Origin: Brassica napus
Lineage: Eukaryota; Streptophyta; Magnoliopsida; Brassicales; Brassicaceae
NCBI RefSeq assembly: GCF_020379485.1
Contig: NC_063450.1
Coordinates: 45,474,681 to 45,538,680 of the forward strand
Reading direction: 5' to 3'
Length of the DNA: 64,000 nucleotides
A model generated the notes under the pieces. The model did not search any database. It was given only the letters and a program-made list of their open reading frames with translations, and was not told the origin of the DNA. The position numbers and the translations under genes are program-made. Shown here piece by piece: positions 21,325 through 32,977 of this stretch (positions are counted from its first letter, which is position 1; every line of letters begins with the position of its first letter).

Positions 21325-22375
21325 CTCAGACCAATTTCCATTCATTTTTACGGTGGTGCTGCTTGTGATCTGCACTTGCACTTATCTCAAGATGCAGTTC
21401 CCTGCCATTCTCGAGCAAAAAAAAAAAAATCAGTCGACCCAGAAGAAGAAGATGCCGAGGAGAAGGATTACGAGAACTCCGACGAAGAAGATGGGAACCA
21501 TGGCGTTGAGAGATACGGATCTTCTTCTTCTTGAGTATTCGATTTCTCTGCATCCCACTCCGCTAGAGACTCTGGCCTTCCTTCAGCTAATGACGTTTTC
21601 TCTCAGGTTATCATCACTCTCTTTCTCAGAATCCATCAAATTTCGAGGAGTTATTGACTAGCAGGAACTGAATGGTTTTCTTATTTTGGATTAAAATTGT
21701 TAGATGGATCCATAAGTTCTGTGTAAATATTTGCAGATATCAGGGCCACCAGAGTTTCTAAACAACCGTACAGAAGCTGATGAAGAAGCCACTGCTAGAG
21801 ATGCTGAGCATGCTAAGCCTGCTATAACCCAGTAAAAGGAAGCAGAAAGCTAAACCTGAAAAGGTACACCTTTACATCCACAACTCGTTTCCGACCGTTC
21901 ATTTGTAGACTCTTTTGGTTGATCTCAAGAATGAAAGGTTCACCTTTTGATGATGTTAATTGCGTATCAACAAAAGAAAGTCCCGCAGCCAGTGCCATTC
22001 TTATCCTCATGTTTAGGTTCACATGATTATAGAGCTGTACGTGAAAGGTTAACTTTTGTAGAAGCTTGTTTTAGGGTACTTTAAAGCATACACATTGTGA
22101 ATTAGAGAACCAGGAACTAAGTTGTTGTCTCTATTTAATTTGGTCTCTCAGTTCTGCTTATGAAGGCTACTTCATACTTACGGTTTCCGCTGGTTTATAG
22201 GTGTTGTCATGGAAGCAAAACCTCAGCTTGTGGGGATCCACGAGAGAGTCAGAAACGATATTGATGCACAACCTTCTTAAGAGAATGGTGGAAAGCGAAT
22301 ATCTACTGCAACCAATCCAAATGCAGAAGAAGCTGCAGATCTCTTGAGGTATGGATATATATCCCTTTGTCTCTT
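21325..22375 (+). pseudogene. chimeric pseudogene: KISH-like segment joined to an acidic protein remnant
   Basis: The first part (about 21330-21420) translates as LTVVLLVICTCTYLK-type sequence and MQFPAILEQK, the N-terminal half of the small Golgi membrane protein KISH (TMEM167). After a run of A the reading changes to an unrelated acidic protein: DPEEEDAEEKDYENSDEEDG, then, after an in-frame TGA, DFSASHSARDSGLPSANDVF to a GT. Further exon-like pieces follow at about 21737-21862 (ISGPPEFLNNRTEADEEATA, with stops) and 22200-22350 (EAKPQLVGIHERVRNDI, a TAA, then RISTATNPNAEEAADLL). I do not recognise the second gene. Introns appear retained, so this is not a processed copy. Confidence 0.6.
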
Positions 22376-22804
22376 CATCATTCTTTCGTGAACTCATATT
22401 GCAAAATCCGAGCTTGATTACTGGTTGCGTGTGGTTGATTATCACAGGTTCGAGCTATATTGTTGGATCATTCTTTCTCTGGCTCTGGAACCATTACAGA
22501 TCGTCTGGACCATCTCCTTCCTTCTCATTCAGCAGGTTCAACTGATTCTTCTATGTGTATATGTGTGTGTTTTATAACAAATTTGTTCGTCTTTCTCCTT
22601 CGTGATGAAAGTGTTCTAAAACAATTTGTTCTTCCTTCTCCTTTGTCCTTCCTTTGCTCTAAACAATTTGTTCTTAATATTTTTTTTAAGAACTTTTAAA
22701 TAAAAAATTTGCATTGGACTACACAAATATTCTCATCTCTTAACTAATCTCTTAAATTCACTTTTCCAACTTAAAAATATTAAAAAATGAATAAGAGCTT
22801 CTAA

Positions 22805-23040
22805 GAACAGGTTTATTGATGTCCTTTAAAGAATGGTTGTTAAGCATAATTGCAATTAAAATAAAGGAAAAAAAGAAGAAAAGAGGTGAGACGTACCTTA
22901 TTTAAGCAAAAGAAGAGACGTTGCTTCCATTACTTCTTCATCTTTTGTTTGTCTCTCTCTCTCTATGACCCCACTTAAAAAGCATTTAAGAGTTTTACCA
23001 TTAAACAAGTTCTAAGTGTCTCTTAGGGACAATGATGGTC
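22805..23040. mobile_element. possible Harbinger-type MITE
   Basis: The left end GAACAGGTTTATTGATGTCC and the reverse complement of the right end (GACCATCATTGTCCC) are similar, flanked by TAA and TTA. There is no coding capacity. The ends are degenerate, so this is tentative. It lies 275 bp upstream of the WD40 gene start. Confidence 0.3.
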
Positions 23041-23186
23041 TTAGAAACATGGGATATACATAACAAAACTTAATAATAGAAAAGAGACTTATATAAAACT
23101 AAACTATACTTCGTATATTCCCTCTTTAACTCCTAATTCACCAATGGAGAGTTCTCCGATGTAAACGGTTCTAAATTTTGAATAAA

Positions 23187-23196
23187 CTATATATAG
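23187..23196 (+). promoter_or_regulatory. TATA box of the WD40 gene
   Basis: CTATATATAG lies 120 bp before the ATG at 23316, followed by a pyrimidine-rich leader (TCTTTCTTCTTCTTC). Position and sequence suit a plant TATA box. Confidence 0.5.
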
Positions 23197-23315
23197 AACA
23201 CACAACTATCCATAAAGTCTAGGCATGCACCATCGTCTCCAATCTTTCTTCTTCTTCTTCTTTTAGGCGTCTTCGTAATCAGAGAACCCTAATCTTTTCT
23301 TCTTGATTTCTTCAA

Positions 23316-24704
23316 ATGCATCACAAGGCTTCAAGCAGAGACACCAACAGCCAGAACTTTCCAAAACTCAAGAGTGTAGAAACTGATCCAGATCCTGACA
23401 TTTATGACATAACATACGTCGATGTCTCTCCCTCTGTCGGCTCCACTTCTCCTCTATCCAAATCCCCATGGATCGCACACGTCGATCCCACCGACCTGGA
23501 ACCGCCCCATTCGGGGATAAAGTCCACAGCCAACACAAGAGAACCTAAAAACTACTCACCTAACATACTCATGGGCTCTCTCTTCCGCGAAGAAGGCCAT
23601 ATCTATTCTCTAGCCACATCTGGCGACCTACTCTACACGGGATCTGACTCCAAGAACATTAGGGTTTGGAAAAACCAAACCGAGTTCTCGAGTTTTAAAT
23701 CCAACAGCGGTTTGGTCAAAGCCATTGTCCTAGCCGGAGACAAGATCTTCACGGGACATCAGGACGGGAAGATCCGTGTGTGGAAAGTCTCGTCCAAAGA
23801 CTCCAACATCTTTCGACGTATAGGTACCATGCCGGTGTTTCGAGACTACCTCAGAAACTCCATCACGCCTTCTTCGTACTTCAGTTTCATGAGAAAGAAC
23901 CCGACCAGCACCAGCGCTCAGGGGTTCCGCCACGTGGACGCGATCTCGTGCCTCACGTTGAGCGAAGACAACAAGCTTTTGTATTCCGGGTCGTGGGACC
24001 AAACGTTTAAAGTGTGGAGGATCTCGGACCTCAGATGCTTGGAGTCGGTGAAGGCCCACGATGACGCCGTAAACGCCGTCGTTTCAGGTTTCGACGGTTT
24101 GGTTTTCTCCGGTTCGGCTGACGGTACGGTTAAGGTGTGGAGGAGAGAGGACCAAGCCAAGGAGACGAAACATTTCTTCTCCGAGACGCTGCTGAAACAA
24201 GACTGCGCCGTTACGGCGATCGCGGTTGATCAGAGCGCGACGTTAGTTTACTGCGGTTCGTCTGACGGAACCGTTAACTTCTGGGAGCGGGATAATAACA
24301 TGAAAAACGGCGGCGTTTTGAAGGGGCATAAACTCGCCGTGCTATGCCTCGTGGCTGCGGGGAGCTTGTTGTTCAGCGGCTCGGCTGATCTCGGGATTCG
24401 CGTTTGGAGGAGACCGGAGCGTGGTGACGGCAGAGGCGGAGACGTTGGAGGAGGATTGCACGTGTGTATTGCGGTGTTGAAGGGACATGCAGGTCCGGTG
24501 AAGTGTATGGCAGTGGAGAGAGATCAAGAATCGGCTTCCGGTGAGAAACGGTGGATCGTGTACAGTGGGAGTTTAGATAGGTCGGTGAAGATGTGGCGTG
24601 TGTCGGAGAGTTCGCCGCCGATTGAAGACCAGTCATCGGATCCGTTTGATAGTCCGACTGAATTAACGATGGCTCCTAGCTTCTCGGGTCAAGGGAGAGA
24701 ATGA
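23316..24704 (+). CDS. WD40 repeat protein, JINGUBANG-like
   Basis: Single exon, 462 residues. A serine-rich N-terminal region (1-90) is followed by seven WD40 blades ending in IRVWK (~118), IRVWK (~157), FKVWR (~235), TVKVWR (~276), VNFWER (~324), IRVWRR (~366) and VKMWR (~428). The start MHHKASS, the insertion between blades 2 and 3 ([18 protein letters not shown]) and the [10 protein letters not shown] blade match the plant JINGUBANG family; JGB itself restrains pollen germination in moist air. Position next to a GDSL relic and a Dof3.4-type gene suggests the orthologue of Arabidopsis At3g50390 (from memory). WD40 propellers are protein-binding scaffolds without enzymatic activity. The frame is intact. 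No close upstream gene shares its promoter. Confidence 0.9.
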   Translation: MHHKASSRDTNSQNFPKLKSVETDPDPDIYDITYVDVSPSVGSTSPLSKSPWIAHVDPTDLEPPHSGIKSTANTREPKNYSPNILMGSLFREEGHIYSLATSGDLLYTGSDSKNIRVWKNQTEFSSFKSNSGLVKAIVLAGDKIFTGHQDGKIRVWKVSSKDSNIFRRIGTMPVFRDYLRNSITPSSYFSFMRKNPTSTSAQGFRHVDAISCLTLSEDNKLLYSGSWDQTFKVWRISDLRCLESVKAHDDAVNAVVSGFDGLVFSGSADGTVKVWRREDQAKETKHFFSETLLKQDCAVTAIAVDQSATLVYCGSSDGTVNFWERDNNMKNGGVLKGHKLAVLCLVAAGSLLFSGSADLGIRVWRRPERGDGRGGDVGGGLHVCIAVLKGHAGPVKCMAVERDQESASGEKRWIVYSGSLDRSVKMWRVSESSPPIEDQSSDPFDSPTELTMAPSFSGQGRE

Positions 24705-24950
24705 ACCCCCAAACAATAGTTTTGTTTCGTTTTGTTATGTGTAACGATTTACATTTTTTTCTTCATTTTAATTTGGTAAATTATATTCGTTAATTATTTC
24801 TTCTTTTTAACATGGTAAAATGTTCTCGTTAATTATTTTGTCTTTCTTGTTAACATCATCTCATCTACCTGATCGAGTGTTAGGCATAAATCATAAAGCT
24901 AAGGGATAATACAAGTTCTTGTAAGGCTTGCATTTTTGTTATCATTCTTA

Positions 24951-25185
24951 GAGCAAGTCCAACAATGATCCTTAGTTGCAGTCCTTGAAAAAGAAATTAT
25001 TATAAAACTATGTAGACCCCATGATTTTTAGGTTTTTGTGCAAGTTGGTGTTCTTAAATTTCTTCGCTAAGGATTCAATTCGGTGGAGTCTGTTAACTAT
25101 TCGCGGACCCCACTGACATGTAGCGGCCCGCGATTGGTTAGATTTTTTTAAAGATTTTAAAGGAGGTACACGGTTGCAGATGCTC
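24951..25185. mobile_element. Harbinger/Tourist-type MITE, copy 1
   Basis: TTA (24948-24950) and TTA (25186-25188) flank a 235-bp element with ends GAGCAAGTCCAACAATG and, reverse complemented, GAGCATCTGCAACCGTG. It has no coding capacity and contains a GC-rich hairpin core (25101-25133) shared with two other copies at 31.6 and 52.9 kb. Confidence 0.75.
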
Positions 25186-25846
25186 TTAGGCCTCAGGCAT
25201 TAATTTAGGTTTAGATTAGGTCTTTCCAAGTTTCAGATTTCTGGATTCATTCTCATAGACAATATTCACATATTGTTTAAGTATGATCGGTTTGGTTAAT
25301 AAAGATTTTGGTTCATATGCAAATTATAACTCATTGCAAAATTAAGTTTGTAACCATACTTATTCTGGAGCTTTGGGACACACTGTAAGGATCTGATTGC
25401 AATGATAAATGAACCTCATACGTAGCCAAGCTTTGCGACATAATTGGAGAAGATAGAGACGCTACAGATATGTTTCCCGGACTTCAACATCATTCATGTT
25501 CCACGAGTGTGCAATCAGATTTCAGACTTTTTAGATAAAACTGCTGTTAGATCCTTTCATAGAGAGTTACATTTTAGTAGTTGTTCTATTACGGTCTGGT
25601 TATCCATACCACCTCAAGTTTGAGTTATAGAATGACTTTTTGACGTTAAAAAAAAAACATACTTATTCCGGATTCAGGCTACTACTTCAGATTTTTAGAT
25701 ATCATATAAAAATTAAAATATGAATTTGAGTTTGTAAAATATTTATTTTCATATTAAAATAACCATGGAATTGAGTATTTAAAGTATTTATTTACATTTT
25801 GAATATTTATTTCACTTGCTAATTTGGATTTTCATGGTTTTCGAAA
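25186..25846. other. intergenic
   Basis: AT-rich sequence between a MITE and a Helitron-like element. No coding family or RNA gene was recognised. Confidence 0.4.
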
Positions 25847-28800
25847 TCTTACAATACTAAAAGTGCTTTAGGGTCATCAACTAGCTATGCCACATAGGCA
25901 AAAAATTCATGACCAATTAAATTGACATCTTAGCTTTAAAATCCATGTCATCCAACGAAAAGAAAAAAACCTACAATTCAATCGGCGATTATGAATCGTT
26001 TCTTCACCCTCTTTCATCAATTCAGCCATTATAACTCCTTCAAAACACTCAAACCGACGATATAAATCCACTCTCTTATTCTATATAAGCCAATGTCGAT
26101 CCAAGTCCACAAGTCCAAACTCACAGGTTCGGTTTCTTTAGCGTATATGTTTTCTGTATTTGTACACAGGTTCAGTATGTTAATTAATCATCTCATCGAA
26201 AGAGGAGCTCAGTGTAAGTGACATTTAACATCACATGCTTTGGATATTAAAACTTAACGAGGCGTTCGTTCATTGATGCAGTTAATCAGCTCGGTAGATG
26301 TGAACGTGCGTAAGCTTTCTTCTCTTTGTTCTTGAAAAGTTAACATCTCTTGGCTTCCTTAAAAAAGAAAAAAATTGCTGGTTTGTTAACGAAATTTAAC
26401 AATCATTTAGATTGTCTAGCTGATGGAACTCGAGATATCGATGGTAAAGAAGAATAAAACTCAAAGACTGTTGGTCCTCGGATGGATATGTTCCCATATG
26501 TGTCTTAGGACGAAAGATGGGTCTCTATTCCGTATACTCCTTTATACTTATATTTTGATTTTTAAAGTATTGAATTTTATGTGTTTTCTCTACTCATCTC
26601 CTAATGTTGTTGTGATCTGTCTTATCAAAGAGGAGATCCTGGATAATTGGTCTGGGTCGGAAGATATTCAGTCATAACGGTCTCTGGATCGTTTCTTTGT
26701 GTTTCGTGGTATGCGATGTTTCTCATATAGTTAGTTTCACCATTTGCATTTTAATAATGCTATTTGATGTTGCAACATCAAATATATTTGCTACATTTAG
26801 GTGAGCAGATTCAATTCTGTCATACGTGTATCTGAGAGTGAAGGAGATATGAGCAGAACTGGACAGAGAAAGGTCTCTGGCAAACAAAAAGGAGATATGT
26901 CTAACAGGGAGTGTAGACTATCACTAGATGGAGATTAGACCCCGAATGGTCAATTTGCAACTCAGAGTGGTGACCAGGACTGTCCTGGTAAGACAGTTTG
27001 GATTAAAAAAAATGTATGTAACAATGAATCGATCTTGAGGATGGAAGATCGTAAGAGACGCACAAAAGAATTTCTTTTGAACTTCCATAAGTCTCATTTC
27101 TTTGTCATGAATGCAGAGCCTGGTAAGCTACGTTGGTCAAAGAAATGCTCTGTGGCCGCATATACAAATTTAGATGAAAACAAGATTATTTGGAAAAAAG
27201 GAGGCATTGATCCTTACATTGATTTCAGTTGTGCGAACATTGCTTCTAAGTTCACTGCGAAAAGCACAAGGCAGTGTAGAAGAAGGTTTGGTTACAATGA
27301 TGTATTTCTGGGTTTTATTTTAACGCCTAACATGAGTTTTTTAGTATTTTGCAGATGGTGTACATATATTTTACGACTATGATCCTCTGAAGAAGATGCA
27401 CTTCTGTGTGAGGTTAGATTTTTTTAATCACATACGTTTATAGAGTTGGCACCCGAAGAAGATGCATGCTACACCAGCTTCTTAAGTTCGGCTTTCATTG
27501 AGGTTTGATTATCTTTTTCCTGGATGCATCATGTTTGTTGTTATATTGACATCATCTCGATAGATGTCTTAGCTTAGAAACGCTGATCTGAGAAGTCTAT
27601 TACAGATGGCTCGACCAATAAAGACTAAATTTGTGTAAGTAAGAAAAGATCAGTCCACACCAGAAATTTGAAGATGCTAGAGTCTAAGGTATCTCTATAA
27701 TCTAATATCTAATATTATAATTAAATTAATTTCTTCTGATTTGCTTATGCAGTTATCATCCCTATAATTGTTCATATTGAGCTGTTGCAAATATGAATAT
27801 TTTCAGTTGATTTTTTTGTTCTGATGGCTTAAACGATCATCTCCAACAATCCCGTTGTCATTCATGTCCTCTCACGTTCTCTTTTCTGTTTTGAAATTAG
27901 TCCTGCAAATTCAAGGTAATATCAGTAGTGGTATAGCTTTGAAGAATCTTTGGAAAACACGTTCTCTTATACTGTGTTGCAATTCTTAGTTTACATTGAT
28001 TCATTAGCTTCTTATAAAGTTGCTTGGTACTCTTATGAGAAAAAAAAAATGATTTTAGAAATTTCAAATCTAGCAAAGTAGCGGAAAGAATATGATTGGG
28101 ACCCTGTTTCTTAATACTCCAAGAGAATCCTGGTGTTCAGATCACAGACCGGTTTGTGAAATATTTGCAGTAGAATTTGATGTGAAGAGTCTGAACAAAA
28201 GTAGATTCAGGAAGGGTTTTCTTGCGCAGCTGCAGGATTTGTTGAAAATTGCCTCCACAAAAGCATAGTTTTAACTACGATTATTACAGTTCTTTTTGAG
28301 AACGAAATATATGATTGGGAGAAGTACTTTTTTTTCTTCATTGTATAGCTATATGTTTTTTTGGCATCAGCCATCATGATACATATATATAGATACTTTA
28401 ATGTTATCAGATGAGATCAGTTTACATATGGAGTTAAAATCTTATTGGCTGCTATCGAACTCTCCTAAAGTCCTATTGACACTCAATCTTCCAATGAATC
28501 CAACTATGACAGCTGCAAAGTCCAACTGATTTCTTCCAAAGAAGAAGAAGATGACGATGAGGTCTCATAACTTGATCAATAACTATTTATCCTTATATTA
28601 ATGAGTAATTATTGTGTATTATTAGTGTGTAACAGGTTACGAGGTGGAGAAAGTTAAATAAGAGTCATTTTATTGTCACATAAGTCAACTTAAGACGACT
28701 ATAAACGATATAAATTCTGAGTAATGAAGTGGAAAAAAAATACAGAGAAGGGAAAAAATAAAAATAAAATTAGAAGTAAAGTTTTGTTTTGTTTTAAATA

Positions 28801-29040
28801 GAAAAAATATTACCCTACAATTATTCCTTTTGGAGTAAATAAGCCTATCATTATTTTCACTTGATTGGTTGAAAATGAAGCAATTTAGCTGAAAATATTT
28901 ATTCTAACTTATATACTTTAGGGATGTTATAAGAAAAAGCATTCAATATTTTCTCTATCTGCAAATTCTTTTAATTTTAACGAAAATTAATAAATAAATT
29001 TATAATATGTAATCCGCGCGTAGTGCAGAAACGGACCTAG
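25847..29040 (+). mobile_element. Helitron-like non-autonomous element
   Basis: The 5' end TCTTACAATACTAAAAG follows an A (25846), and the 3' end is a GCGCGTAGTGC hairpin-like stretch followed by CTAG (29037-29040) and a T. Helitrons start TC, end CTRR and insert between A and T without duplicating the target. The 3.2-kb interior has short open frames (26423-26677 and 27035-27382) and splice-like sites, but no Rep/helicase or recognisable captured gene. The 5' end is the less certain boundary, and the hairpin is eroded. Confidence 0.5.
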
Positions 29041-29092
29041 TACCTATTAAGGTTCGGATAATAACATTACATTTTTATTAATGGACATTAGA

Positions 29093-29160
29093 GTCGTTGT
29101 AGTATGGTAAGTATTTCCGCCTATCACGAGAGTGACCCGGGTTTAATCTCCGCAACGGTG
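29093..29160 (+). pseudogene. tRNA-Asp pseudogene
   Basis: The sequence starts GTCGTTGTAGTATGGTAAGT and keeps CCGCC, GGTGACCCGGG-like and CCGCAACGG elements of plant tRNA-Asp(GUC). Against the usual gene it lacks about four bases of the D loop, the anticodon position reads ATC rather than GTC (CCTATCACG), the T loop is TTTAATC rather than TTCGATC, and the acceptor stem has a lost base. It should not fold or be processed normally. It lies 53 bp after a Helitron-like 3' end. Confidence 0.8.
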
Positions 29161-29213
29161 AATTCTTTTTGTTGAATTTGTTTTCCCTTAATTTAATTTG
29201 CCTTTTATAAATA

Positions 29214-29250
29214 ACTAGATATTGATCTGCATCCGCGCAAGTATGGTTCT
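29214..29250 (-). mobile_element. eroded Helitron-like 3' terminus (minus strand)
   Basis: ACTAGATATTGAT followed by CATCCGCGCAAG reads, on the minus strand, as a GC-rich stretch then CTAG and T. It resembles the common crucifer Helitron end, but the hairpin is incomplete. The partner end was not found. Confidence 0.35.
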
Positions 29251-30470
29251 TATAGTTTTATATATTGATATTCGTTTTTCATAATTAGTGTTACATATTT
29301 TAGATTAGTCGTAATATAACTAATTGTATTCAAAAGAGTTGGACCGAATCGAATAATATGATTATTTTTGGTACAAATATCTGAATTCATTTCAGATACA
29401 TTTGTTTTTAGATATTTTTAGATTTTTATACATCAGAACCGAACTCATCTAGACACAAAATGACCCAACTCAAAACCCACATATAAATTTCTAATATTCA
29501 AGCGGGACCTAATTTCAAAAAAAAAACGATACCCAAAAATAACAACTCGTACCTAAATGGATAGCTAATGTTCAAGCCTAACTGATTATATGAACTAATA
29601 AAAAGGACTTTATTTATGTGTTTGGCTAAACTAAATGAAATAGAAATGATTTTTTTTATTTAGTAAAATAATTATATAAAGTGAAAAATTAAGTGAAAAT
29701 AAATGTAATGCATTTTTGTTATTTTGATTTAAGTTATTATTCTATTCACAAAACATGTATTTGAATTATTTTTTTGCTACGTAATTTTTCACTGATTGAA
29801 ACTAAAAAAGTTATAGTAAAACAAATTAAACTGAATGTTTAATCTTATGCAAAATATAATTATTTTATATATTTGATTGTATAATTGACACAAAGTTAAT
29901 GTTGATTAACTATTAACTAAAAAGTTGCACTATTATTATTATGGTAATATAATTAATGATGTGATGTATTGTTAATGTAATATAATTAATGAGATTGTTA
30001 AACTGAGTGAAATATGAAAAAATAAATTATATTAATGAAAATACTAAAATGATATTATATTTCCTTTTATATTGTTATCCATGTTATCCATGTTTGCAAA
30101 CAATACTTTTTAACATTAGGATTTTAAAAAACAAAATCAATTCGTGATAAGATAAAATCAAAGACGAATAGAGCTAATCCGAAGATCCGATCCAAAACCG
30201 ACCCGAAAAACCCGGTCCGGATAGGAACCGAACCGATGTTTTTACTCTATTGGGTCTTGGACCCGATCCGACTCAAACCCGAGATCCGATGGGTACCCGA
30301 ATTATTAACACCTTAGATGCTTTAAACCCTATCAAAACTATCCAGTGGTTTGAGTCGGGTCGGGTCGGGTCGGACTATATATAGAGTAAGATTTATTTTC
30401 TTTTTTTCTGTCTAACTATATATAGAGTAAGATTCGGGTACCCATCGGGTCTCGGGTTTGAGTCGGGTCC
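29251..30470. other. AT-rich region ending in an inverted repeat
   Basis: No gene was recognised. At the right, 30269-30302 (CGACTCAAACCCGAGATCCG ...) and 30431-30465 are reverse complements apart from small differences, and TATATATAGAGTAAGATT is directly repeated at 30376-30393 and 30417-30434. This looks like transposon ends abutting the GDSL relic. Confidence 0.45.
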
Positions 30471-31144
30471 CACCTCGGTTGATGTCCTTATGGCAATCGT
30501 TGTCTAGAGCTAATAGTCCTCGTACTGGCATTGATTTCAAACCATCCTGTGGCAATCCAACCCGCCGGTATACCAATGGCCGTACTATAGCTGATATCGT
30601 CGGTAATTTAATAGAAACATTCATCCAAAATATAAACTGATATTTCATTTTTGTAATGATTATACTAATATTTATTTTAATGTTGTTTTGTTGTTTATAG
30701 GAGAAAAGCTAGGGAAACCAAATTATGCAGTTCCATATCTAGCACCAAACGCAAGTGGTGATGTATTACTAAAGGTGTGAATTACGCATCATGTGGTGGT
30801 GGTGGAATTCACAGTGCTACTGGAAGCGTATTTGTAAGACATGTTCGTTTATCTGTAGTATACTATGTCATGTTCGTTTGGTTGGCAGAAAAAAATCATG
30901 TTAGATTTCAGTATAAATATGTGTGAAAGCATGTTTTCAGCTCAAATTATTTATTTGACTGTGTACACAAATGTGCAACTTGTCGTCTATATTCAAAGGT
31001 TAAAAATTACCACTGTATAGGCAAATCGATTGGGAATAGACATATAAGTTGATTACTTTAGCAATTTGATAAGCTTTTTGATGAAGATAGGGCCAAAAAC
31101 ACCCACAGAAACGAGATGACGAGTTACGACTGCCCTAAAACCGA

Positions 31145-31300
31145 CGAAGAATGAGGCATTGGCAAATACTTAGGTTTACCGGAACACTTCAACCGAAAGA
31201 AGAAAAATATTCTTGCAGCCATCATTGATCGTATAAGACAGAAATCGCATAGTTGGCCACAACACTTGAATGAAGCAGGGAAACATGTGCGATTTTTAGG
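31145..31300 (+). pseudogene. LINE reverse transcriptase fragment
   Basis: After a TGA, the frame GIGKYLGLPEHFNRKKKNIL, AAIIDRIRQKSHSWP and NEAGKHV matches the thumb/post-RT region of plant L1-type non-LTR retrotransposons. Only about 50 codons remain, so it is a passive fragment. Confidence 0.75.
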
Positions 31301-31501
31301 GCAGTCTTAACTTGTTGTATTTCCGTTTTTAGCTAAATAAGTGTACTATTATTCTTTGCAATTTCACATTATCATCATACTAATGTTATAGGATTTCCTA
31401 ACAGAATTATACTAATATCTAACTAATTATCTCGTTTCTGTGGGTGTTTTTGGCCATGTCTTCATCACAAAGCTTATCAAATTGCTAAAGTAATCAACTT
31501 A

Positions 31502-31752
31502 GACCACCATTAACCGCGGTGCTTACCCCGGTGCTTAACCAATTTTAAGAAAAAAAAAATTGGAAAAAGTAAGCAGCAACGCTTGAACAAGCGCAGTAAG
31601 CGTCGGTTCTTCCCACTGTTCGCGAGTCCCACTGACACGTGGCGGCCCGCGATTGATTCATTTATTTATTATTTTTTTTAATCAGACAAAAATAAAAAAA
31701 AAAAATAAAAATAATAAACACCCCATTTGGAGTGCTAGGGTTAATTATGCTA
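31502..31752. mobile_element. Harbinger-type MITE, copy 2, with an empty site nearby
   Basis: TTA at 31499-31501 and TTA at 31753-31755 flank the element. The other arm of the surrounding inverted repeat has the uninterrupted sequence AATCAACTTATATGTC, which fixes the insertion point and the 3-bp duplication. It contains the GC-rich hairpin core (31620-31652). No coding capacity. Confidence 0.85.
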
Positions 31753-32059
31753 TTATATGTCTATTCCTAATCGATTTGCCTATACAGTGGTTTGTCAAAA
31801 AAAAAAAAAAACTAATTAGAAAATGTGATTTTATCTGTTTTATTGATTATTGAAAATTGATAAATAGGGTTTAGGACGGCGAGTTAGGCGTGCTGTGTGA
31901 CGGGAGGGATATTGCCATGTGGACCAACCTATAGCCTTTGTACGGACCGGTCAAACCATGTGTTTTGGGACCCGTACCATCCCAGCAGCTGCTAATCTCC
32001 TCATTGCTGACAGATTCGTTACTCCTTTTAATCTTCTTGACCTTCGCGACCTTTGAGAA

Positions 32060-32977
32060 TCTTTTTGTATATTTCCCTTGTCGAAAAATTGTTCTAATAT
32101 GAGACTGTGAGATTCATTATTTGTTTTGTTTTCTGTTATCTATGGTTATAAATTACCGCTGAAAACATAATATTAGTTTTTTTTGTATGATAAAAAACAT
32201 AATATTGTTCCAATTAGAAGAATGAATCGACATTGAGCAACTCATGTTTATTGAAATAAGAAAGAACAAAAAAATCTGAAAAGCAATAGGGAATAATCAG
32301 TTGTATGTTGTTTATAATACTATTTGGCTAACTGAAGTAAGAAAAAGATTGGACCGTTGAGCTCTAACGATCGCAGATAAACATGTTGAGATCAAGAAAA
32401 AGACGAAACTGAGCCTCTTTGATGCACATGCAAAAGACAAAAACGCCCTCATGTTAGAAGAGTTTGTGGTATTGATATAGGCGCTAGTCGGGCGGTACCT
32501 CTAGGCCTAGCGAGTTACCAATAAATCGAGGATTAATCGGGGTATACGCGGGGATTAATTTAATTATTATTGTATTTATCTTTGATATTTAATTTAATAT
32601 ATAAGATAATTTTGAACATTTTTCTTGATTTTCATATAAACATACTTATTGTTAATATTTAAATTAATATATAGTATACTTTTGAACATTTTTTTTTGAT
32701 TTTCATATATACACACGAAGATTAAAACTTGAAGGGGAAAATTCCATTTATGTTAAAGTGGTCTACAGGTAATCTAATTTGTGATAGACCATCATATCAC
32801 AGGTTCTATGGGCATTGTCAATTTTGCATTTATATTTTTAATAAATGACAAATCGTAAACTTCCCACATCGGACAATGTCAACATTTCACAGCAGATTCA
32901 ACTAGTATAATTGAACACATATTGCCTACGATTTGACCAAGGCCCACCTAAATATTTGGGCCTAAAACAATTTTGTT
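32060..32977. other. intergenic with repeat debris
   Basis: No gene was recognised. The GC-richer phrase near 32480-32550 (GGCGCTAGTCGGGCGG ... CCTAGCG) looks like a scrap of a dispersed repeat. Confidence 0.4.

Larger units (their letters stand above)
31006..31796. repeat. inverted repeat within the GDSL relic
   Basis: The left arm 31010-31125 (from ACCACTGTATAGGC to about CACAGAAACGAG) is the reverse complement of the right arm 31426-31500 plus 31753-31790, where the right arm is interrupted by the MITE at 31502-31752. Between the arms is a LINE fragment. The arms probably descend from a local inverted duplication. Confidence 0.8.
30471..32057 (+). pseudogene. GDSL esterase/lipase, 5' truncated and interrupted
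   Basis: Exon piece 30471-30602 reads SLSRANSP, GIDFKPS, GNPT and NGRTIADIVG to a GT. Exon 30701-30833 reads GEKLGKPNYAVPYLAPNASG, then after a one-base loss near 30776 VNYAS.GGGGI..ATGSVF to a GT. The last exon piece (31868-32057) reads GFRTAS, an in-frame TAG, then ILPCGPTYSLCTDRSNHVFW and, after another one-base loss, AANLLIADRFVTPF to the stop. The catalytic DxxH block (WDPYH) survives, but the GDS block I is lost and the middle is replaced by an inverted repeat, a LINE scrap and a MITE. By position and sequence it is the probable orthologue of At3g50400. Confidence 0.85.

Noticed and set aside
23730..24636. Several minus-strand frames across the WD40 gene
   Set aside because: They overlap seven well-formed WD40 blades in the plus frame and show only antisense composition.
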